A stretch of DNA of 64,000 nt from Microglena sp. YARC (lineage: Eukaryota > Chlorophyta > Chlorophyceae > Chlamydomonadales > Chlamydomonadaceae): contig CM039464.1 of the NCBI GenBank assembly GCA_022414725.1, positions 34,229,763-34,293,762 on the forward strand, written 5' to 3'. Below are positions 58,491 through 64,000 of the stretch, one piece after another. Numbering within the stretch: position 1 is the first letter of the stretch; each line of letters begins with the position of its first letter. A program made the translations under genes and the position numbers. The notes beneath the pieces are model-generated. The model saw only the letters and a program-made list of their open reading frames with translations. It ran no database searches and had not been told where the DNA came from.

Positions 58491-61354
58491 TTACTGCTGT
58501 GAGCATCTTCCTGAGTGTCTGAGCTATCTATGGGTAGAGTGAGAGCAGGAGAGATAGGGGAGGGAAGAGTGCAGGCAAGGTTTAATCTGTTACAGGTTGT
58601 AATCTCAGCACAGGAGTGGCAGGCTGTGCCTTTGGTCTGGCAGGGACTATGATAAGGAGATAGTGTCCAGAGGGGCTCATATCCATGTATATTTTCCCTA
58701 TTCTTGTTGCTCTTGCTATGGATGTTTCCACTGAGACAGTGGGTAGTGCTGATAAGAGAGAAGAGCAGGAGGAGCAGTGCTGTTATCCAGAGGTCCAGGG
58801 GGGTTGCTACTTCCTGTGTCCCTTGTAGGTGGTGGCTTTGGGGTAGGCCTTGTTGGCTGTGGTGCTGGCAACCTGTGGAGTGGTGAGTGTTTTGATGTTG
58901 TTGGTTTTTGGTGGCAGGGATGCAGATGTAGAAGGTACTATAGGGTTTGGTTTGATTGGGGTTTACCTTGAGAGCAGCTGTTTGGAGGAAGCTGCTCCAG
59001 TCATTTCCCAGTTCAGGGTCTGCTGGGGTGTTGCAGTGCTCACTGGTGATGGCACCTGCTCCAAAGATGTCATCATCATTAGCGGCTTCGTAGGGTGCAG
59101 GTGGCCAGGCTGCAGGTGGGTCAGGGGTTGCATGGTTGAGGAGCATGTCAACAATGGCCTTCTGGTAGGTGGTGACATGGTACTCGGGGGGGTGTCCATC
59201 CAGGAAGGTCTTGAGAGCCTTCCATTGGTCCAGGTCACCCTTGGTGTGGGGGTCAAGGGGGCCTTCTCCCTTGGCGGAATTCTTGGAGATCTCTCTCCTG
59301 ATCATCCAAGTGGCCAGGCAGTTCCAGATCTTGCCTGGCTTGCCCTTGGTCATGGCAGGGTCGTAGTCAGGGAGGAAGGAGGTCCTGAGGGTGTAGGTAG
59401 AGCCACCAGAATGGAGGATGCCTCTGGTGGAGAGGAAGGTTATCAGGACTGTAGCTCTGTTTAAGAGCATGAGGTGGATGCCTCGGTTGGCTTGTGTTGA
59501 CCTGGTGATAGGATCATGTAAGTGGAGGGGGATGCCCTCCCTGGTGACAAGGGAGTTGTTAATGTGAGCAGCAGTGGTGACATCATAGCTGCAGATCTTT
59601 TCCCTGGAGATGATGTCCCATAGGTCTGGTGAGTGTAGGTCCTCATCAAGGCCCTCCAGCTCCTTGGGGAACATCCTCCTTAGAGTAGCGAGGTAGTGAC
59701 TGTTGGATTCCATGATGGCTTGGTGCAGTCCAAGGCGGTCTTCAAGGTTGACAATCTGGTCAGTCTTCAAGATCACTGAGCACTGGTAGGCATCTGAGGG
59801 GATGTGAGAGGGACTGATGAAGAGGCTGTAGTGGCCAGTCCTCCTGATGTGGAGGGGGAGCAGGGACTCAATGGACTCCTTGATTGCGGGAGTGGCGCAC
59901 ATGGCGCTGGTGACAGTCCTGTTGTCGCGAGTGGTCTCTACCATCATGAAGTTGAGTGAGTTATGCAATGTAATGGTGGCGACTTGGTCTTCTGTGTTAA
60001 TCAAGGCAAGCTGGAGGATGACCTCGAGCTTCACAAGCCAGTTGGGTTTGTCTTCTGCTTCGATGTTCCTCCAGTCGGAGTGCATGTAAGCTTCAGAGGC
60101 TCGGCGAACCTCCTCGATGTCGTGGAAGTCGAGGTAGTCAGGGGGGGGATAAGTCACTGGGACAGAGAAGCTGAGGGGAGGTGAGGGTGAGGTGAGTTTT
60201 CTGGGGGGTCCTGTGACTTCTGCATCATCTGCGGTCTTCTGCTTCTTGGCCCCTTGACAGGCCTTCTTGGTGGGAAGGGCATGGTCATGGCCAGGGGCAT
60301 CAGGGTTGGAGAGGGGTGTGGGAGAGTCAGTGACATCTGTGCCCTGTGCTTCTGTCATATGCTCATCTCCCCCTTCAGCTAGGGGGTCTGGAGATGCCCC
60401 TGGGGCTGGTGGGTGTGCAGGGTTGGTTGTTCTGCCGGGGGGATAGTGGGGGATGGGTACAAGTGTTGTGGCAGTAGGTGCAGTGGGTTGCTCTGAGAGG
60501 ACACTTCCACTGGGAGTATGGGTGGAGATCCTGGCCTGCTGACAAACATCAATGATCTGCCAGGCAGGGTTTCTGGTGGACCTGCCCAGGGAGGTAAGTC
60601 TAGTGATGATGTTGGCTCTAGAGATGGTGCCCTTGGGATAGAGGCTCTCACTGTCTTCAATATTGACTAAGATTTTGCAGGGAATGAGGTGGTTGGTGTT
60701 TACTAGAGGGGTGAGAGTGGGTACCCCTGTCTCAAGGTTTCTGCTTTTGGATAGGACTGCAAAGTTGCAGAGGTGTTTGATAGTCAGGAGGGGGAGTTTG
60801 TGCAGGTGAGTGGCATGAATGTGGACTGTTACTTTCCACTCTACAGGTGTAGTAGGGGTGCTGCGGACTTGATCGACATGCTTCTCACTGATGTCGCCAG
60901 CCAGTATGCCAGGGGGCATCTGGCGGAATGCTGCGTTGACATGCCTAGCAACAGAGTCAGGGGTGGTGCAAGCCAAGGCATTGTCAGGGAAGAAGCCGGG
61001 TCTAGGCCTGTTGGTAAGCCTCATGCTGGTGGTGTTGCCAACAATGCCTCCCAGCACCACCTTGATAATCTTGGCATCTTGGGGAATGCCGTGGATGGGG
61101 TAAGTCACAACTGTTTGGTCGCTCAGCTCGGCCGCGAAGGGGTCGATGTTGTGGAAGACTGATTCGTCGTTGGGTGACGGAGGGTGGGTGGTTGCGTTAA
61201 TTTCCTCGTGGGTCTCATAGGCTCGGATGGCTCGCTGTAGGTGAGCATCCAGGAAGAAGTGGCGTTGCGCGGTGAATCCTCGGGGGGGTAGAGGACGTCC
61301 CCTCTGGATTCGAGCACAGGCTTGGTGCCACTGAGACCTGTCGAGGAGATATTG
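58301..61354 (-). CDS. LINE: gag-like first ORF with a hydrophobic segment near its C-terminus
   Basis: Open from 61354 (after TAA) to a TAG at 58301-58303, at least 1017 codons, with no ATG near the front. HFFLDAHLQRAIRAYETHEE shows the coding frame extends upstream of the GTG at 61108. The frame at 61665-61289 probably supplies the N-terminus, through a one-base difference in the G7 run at 61282-61288. The body has no domain I recognise. Near the end LDLWITALLLLLFSLIS (58738-58800) is hydrophobic enough to cross a membrane and is followed by CHSCAEITTCNRLNLAC, unusual for a LINE first ORF. The last 190 bp overlap the protease frame. Confidence 0.7.
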   Translation of the reverse strand, partial: QYLLDRSQWHQACARIQRGRPLPPRGFTAQRHFFLDAHLQRAIRAYETHEEINATTHPPSPNDESVFHNIDPFAAELSDQTVVTYPIHGIPQDAKIIKVVLGGIVGNTTSMRLTNRPRPGFFPDNALACTTPDSVARHVNAAFRQMPPGILAGDISEKHVDQVRSTPTTPVEWKVTVHIHATHLHKLPLLTIKHLCNFAVLSKSRNLETGVPTLTPLVNTNHLIPCKILVNIEDSESLYPKGTISRANIITRLTSLGRSTRNPAWQIIDVCQQARISTHTPSGSVLSEQPTAPTATTLVPIPHYPPGRTTNPAHPPAPGASPDPLAEGGDEHMTEAQGTDVTDSPTPLSNPDAPGHDHALPTKKACQGAKKQKTADDAEVTGPPRKLTSPSPPLSFSVPVTYPPPDYLDFHDIEEVRRASEAYMHSDWRNIEAEDKPNWLVKLEVILQLALINTEDQVATITLHNSLNFMMVETTRDNRTVTSAMCATPAIKESIESLLPLHIRRTGHYSLFISPSHIPSDAYQCSVILKTDQIVNLEDRLGLHQAIMESNSHYLATLRRMFPKELEGLDEDLHSPDLWDIISREKICSYDVTTAAHINNSLVTREGIPLHLHDPITRSTQANRGIHLMLLNRATVLITFLSTRGILHSGGSTYTLRTSFLPDYDPAMTKGKPGKIWNCLATWMIRREISKNSAKGEGPLDPHTKGDLDQWKALKTFLDGHPPEYHVTTYQKAIVDMLLNHATPDPPAAWPPAPYEAANDDDIFGAGAITSEHCNTPADPELGNDWSSFLQTAALKVNPNQTKPYSTFYICIPATKNQQHQNTHHSTGCQHHSQQGLPQSHHLQGTQEVATPLDLWITALLLLLFSLISTTHCLSGNIHSKSNKNRENIHGYEPLWTLSPYHSPCQTKGTACHSCAEITTCNRLNLACTLPSPISPALTLPIDSSDTQEDAHSSKYPTAAPSPLLLHPPHSEEVDPEEADAYKVSLSLPHTGKPKQPPTAKFTPSTPTLDTKPWIST

Positions 61355-61665
61355 TTATTTGCGAGGTTCGGATAGCTGCCGTCAGGCTTATGCTTTCCAT
61401 TTTGGGGGCTGCCGTCAGGCTTTTGCCCCCCATTGAATCTGCAGGATTCAATAGGACTCTCACCTTCGCCGCGATGGACGGTATTTATCCCAGTAAGGGT
61501 GGAATTGGGGGAGATGTTGGTTTGGATGGAGTGTGTTGTTGCAGAGCAGGGAGACGCAGCGATGGTCGGATGGAGGTTGAGGGTCGGTGCGTGAGTACAG
61601 GTCGTTACTGGGGAGGCACGACTCGTAGTTCTCACCTGTGAGGAGCTTGGATTGGTAGGGGCCAT
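61289..61665 (-). CDS. LINE: N-terminal part of the gag-like ORF
   Basis: From ATG at 61665: a Ser/Thr/Pro-rich stretch (MAPTNPSSSQVRTTSRASP) followed by NGGQKPDGSPQNGKHKPDGS, a duplicated short motif. After GDVLYPP at the G7 run the sense reading moves to the frame of the large ORF. It is likely disordered and basic. Confidence 0.55.
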
Positions 61666-61700
61666 ATCGGAGCATAGTATCGTTGGAGGGTTGTGGGGCT

Positions 61701-62405
61701 TGAGAGTTGCAAGTGTTGCGGTGTAGGAAGGCTGTGCTTGTTAGGAGGATAAGAAGGACGACGATGTGGATCGTCGCGTTGGAGATGGAAACTTTTCCAT
61801 AGTAGGGTTTGGTGGTGGTTTTTGAATGTTTGATGCTGGAGGTGGAGATGATATTTTTTTTTATGGTGGTCAGGATTCGTCGGAGGGTAGTGACGATCTT
61901 AGTGGGATTTGGTATGCAGGTGCCCCATCCTGGAATATCTGTATAGCAGGTGTTCCAGGATCGCTTCGCGACAGCGTGTCCGCTCGAAACGTGGTGTTGT
62001 TCTTCTTTGATTGGTGTAGATTTGGTAATCCGCCCGGTATGGGGATTTGGTGGTAGAATTTGGTTGGGTGATGCTGGCAGTGGCGTTGGGCGCTTTGATA
62101 TTCCCTACCTTTTCCCATGGGTTTTGCTGCGCTCTGGTGCTTCCAGAGCGCTGCTTCCCTGGATTCGAACTGCTTGCTCGCCGACAATTGAGATGGATCA
62201 CTTTGGAGGAGGTGGAGGTGGGGAGCGGTGGATCTGAGATGGGGGCACATTGCTCATTTCCCTCGCGGGTGTGATCGTTACAAAGCCTAGCGTCGCGGCA
62301 TTCCGAATCCAGTTTCCGCTAATGCGGAGGGGAAGTAGCGCCTACGAAATTTGCTCTCGAAGTTTGTCGGTTATATTTGCAGTGCTAGATAGATAGCTTC
62401 GAAGA
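61701..62405. other. LINE 5' region or 3' UTR of the minus-strand gene
   Basis: No gene is supported. A TGTAA motif on the minus strand near 62280, about 125 bp after the stop at 62406, could be the polyadenylation signal of the gene to the right. The LINE 5' end should lie between here and 61.7 kb. Confidence 0.35.
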
Positions 62406-62436
62406 TTAAGACTCCTCAAACACGCCATGGCGAACT
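62406..62436 (-). CDS. Last exon of an unrecognised minus-strand gene
   Basis: Acceptor ATCGTGCAG|AG on the minus strand. Joined to the previous exon it reads CRVRHGVFEES and stops at TAA (62406-62408). The intron before it (62437-62735) is a GGTGGATGGGTGGAGG-type minisatellite plus a TACACATACA repeat. Confidence 0.45.
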
Positions 62437-62735
62437 CTGCACGATATATGGTGGGTGGATGGGTGGAGGCGGGTGGAGGGAGAAGGGGGGGTGGATGGGG
62501 GTGGAAGGGTAAAGAGGGGTGAAGGGGTGAAGGGGGTTGGAAGGGTGGAGGGTGGTGGAGGGGAAAGGGGGGGTGTAGGTGGGTGGAAGGGTGAAGGGGG
62601 GTGAAGGGGTGGAGGCGTGTGGAGGGATGAAGGGGGTGGAGGGGGATGTGTATAAACGTACATACATATATACACATACATACACATATACATACCTGTA
62701 TACACATACATACACATACATACACAGATGCATAC

Positions 62736-63113
62736 CTGCACTTGGACATGAAGGCGACCCACTCAGGCTTGTGCTGTGCCTCCATCTCCTGAACTGCCCC
62801 AATGGACCCTCCTCCTGACTCCTATCAGGAGACCTGGACCGGGACGGAGGGGAGCATCGCCCCCCCATTCTATCCCACTCCGACCCTACTTGGCTGGATG
62901 TCCGAGAATCACGGGAAGCAGAGCGGGATACCCCAGTGGACTGTGTACTGGAACAGGAATCTGTCTCGTGCCCCTCCTGCTTTTCTACCTCCTCTTCCTC
63001 CGGGATCTTAACACTGAGGAGCTGACGGGCAGGGGAACCTAATCCGTTGGTCTTGGCAGGTGAGCTGGGACGAATTCGGGATTTGGTATGATCAACATTG
63101 GGAAGTGGGACCG
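62736..63113 (-). CDS. Penultimate exon of an unrecognised minus-strand gene, Ser/Arg-rich
   Basis: A strong polypyrimidine acceptor (CGCCCTTCTTCTCGCAG at 63114-63130) opens the exon; the donor is GTGCAG|GTATGC at 62736/62735. It encodes VPLPNVDHTKSRIRPSSPAK, an acidic patch VKIPEEEEVEKQEG, a Ser/Arg stretch (SRSASRDSRTSS and SPPSRSRSPDRSQEEG), then, after a one-base frame change in the GGGG at about 62792, VQEMEAQHKPEWVAFMSKCR. The tail in each frame looks protein-like only on its own side of that G-run, so an under-called G is likely. No domain is recognised; RS-type stretches occur in splicing-related and other disordered proteins. Confidence 0.5.
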
Positions 63114-63154
63114 CTGCGAGAAGAAGGGCGAGAACAGAAACAATCAGACTCTTG

Positions 63155-63245
63155 GACAGGGGTCAGTGTTTTTTTCAAATCTGAAAGTGGGTTTTTTCTA
63201 CCTTTATGGATATAGGCCTCCTCCATGGACAGCATCTTAGATCAT
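63155..63245 (+). repeat. Dispersed transposon fragment
   Basis: CTGAAAGTGGGTTTTTTCTA, GGATATAGGCCTCCTCCATG and GACAGCATC match the right part of the outer hAT-like element (26118-26178) and, in reverse, 40320-40420. Confidence 0.55.
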
Positions 63246-63299
63246 GGCTTGGCTGGTTGGTTGCACACCCACACACATACCCACACACATACCCACCAC

Positions 63300-64000
63300 C
63301 CACCCAAGCCACCTACTGAGCAGTGCTTCTCACCACAGCTTTTTTGTAGAGAACACACATTACATTACATTGCAACACATTACAGTACATTGCATTACAT
63401 TGCATTGCATTACATTACATTAGTATTGTCACAGACAGGCCATAGATGACCCAAGCCACCTACCCATCAGAGCTTCATACCATAGCTGTGTTGTTCAGAA
63501 CATGCATCACATTACATTAGTCTTATCATAGACAGGCCATAGATGACCCAAGCCACCTACTGGGCAGTGCTTCTCACCACAGCTTTGTTGTTGAGAACAT
63601 GCATTACATTACATTAGTATTGTCACAGACAGGCCATAGATGACCCAAGCCACCTACTGGGCAGTGCTTCTCACCACAGCTTTGTTGTTGAGAACATGCA
63701 TTACATTACATTAGTATTGTCACAGACAGGCCATAGATGACCCAAGCCACCTACTGGGCAGTGCTTCTCACCACAGCTTTGTTGTTGAGAACATGCATTA
63801 CATTACATTAGTATTGTCACAGACAGGCCATAGATGACCCAAGCCACCTACTGGGCAGTGCTTCTCACCACAGCTTTGTTGTTGAGAACATGCATTACAT
63901 TACATTAGTATTGTCACAGACAGGCCATAGATGACCCAAGCCACCTACTGGGCAGTGCTTCTCACCAACAGCTTTGTTGTTGAGAACATGCATTACATTA
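63300..64000. repeat. 97-bp tandem repeat, at least six copies, runs off the window
   Basis: CATAGATGACCCAAGCCACC starts at 63441, 63537, 63635, 63732, 63829 and 63926 (spacing 96-98). The unit ends with ATTACATTACATTAGTATTG. On the minus strand it contains AAAGCTGTG|GTGAGAAG, a splice-donor-like junction, so it may be a run of exon-end copies upstream of the exon at 62736-63113. Confidence 0.85.

Larger units (their letters stand above)
50208..61700 (-). mobile_element. Dualen/RandI-type LINE with two endonucleases, protease and RNase H
   Basis: Read on the minus strand the order is gag-like ORF (61665-58301), cysteine protease (58490-57651), APE-type endonuclease (57627 to about 56570), reverse transcriptase (about 55720-54535), linker, RNase H (about 51870-51450), zinc finger and restriction-like endonuclease (51135-50418), 3' UTR with a hairpin, and a tail of AATTTC units ending near 50208. 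Having both endonuclease types plus RNase H and a cysteine protease defines the Dualen family known from Chlamydomonas. Frames break several times, often at G, C or A runs, while all catalytic motifs I checked are intact. It is therefore either a young copy with base-calling errors or a recently dead one. The 5' end is not defined. Confidence 0.85.

Noticed and set aside
58963..59649. Shorter minus and plus frames inside the LINE first ORF
   Set aside because: Shadows of the 1017-codon frame, which has the even composition expected of protein.

Overview
The window looks like nuclear DNA of a green alga (chlorophyte or prasinophyte type) in a draft long-read scaffold. Supporting signs are spliced genes with GT...AG introns, a starch-binding (CBM20) gene with a plastid-type architecture, CCCTAAA telomere-like motifs inside a repeat, possible TGTAA polyadenylation motifs, and a LINE of the Dualen/RandI type first described in Chlamydomonas. 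It is mostly repeats. Several frame breaks sit in homopolymer runs, so part of the apparent gene damage is probably base-calling error.

Layout: (1) 1-553, a GT-rich minisatellite, then a 1000-N gap (554-1553). (2) About 1.55-16.2 kb, a satellite with a 15-bp unit organised into higher-order blocks; a block of about 3.8 kb occurs twice. (3) 16.2-18.9 kb, short repeats and a 2.1-kb CA-rich array that looks like the intron of a minus-strand exon at 18901-19126. (4) 19.2-26.7 kb, a transposon graveyard: three hAT-like elements nested inside one another, an 848-bp TIR element whose empty site is also in the window, MITE-like copies and LINE 3' ends. (5) 27.43-47.18 kb, a plus-strand gene of at least nine exons encoding two CBM20 domains, an acidic linker, one membrane helix, an 18-residue amphipathic repeat and a Pro-rich, acidic tail. 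(6) 50.2-61.7 kb, a minus-strand Dualen-type LINE with gag-like ORF, Josephin/papain-like cysteine protease, APE-type endonuclease, reverse transcriptase, RNase H and zinc finger plus restriction-like endonuclease. (7) 62.4-64.0 kb, the last two exons of an unrecognised minus-strand gene and a 97-bp tandem repeat.

The most striking pattern is in the CBM20 gene. Nearly every intron is a tandem array whose unit carries a copy of the neighbouring exon edge, with its splice site, fused to a simple repeat. Up to eight decayed copies precede or follow the exon that keeps the reading frame. The minus-strand genes at both ends show weaker signs of the same thing. The predicted CBM20 protein could tether starch to a plastid membrane, for example at a pyrenoid; this is inference from domain order.
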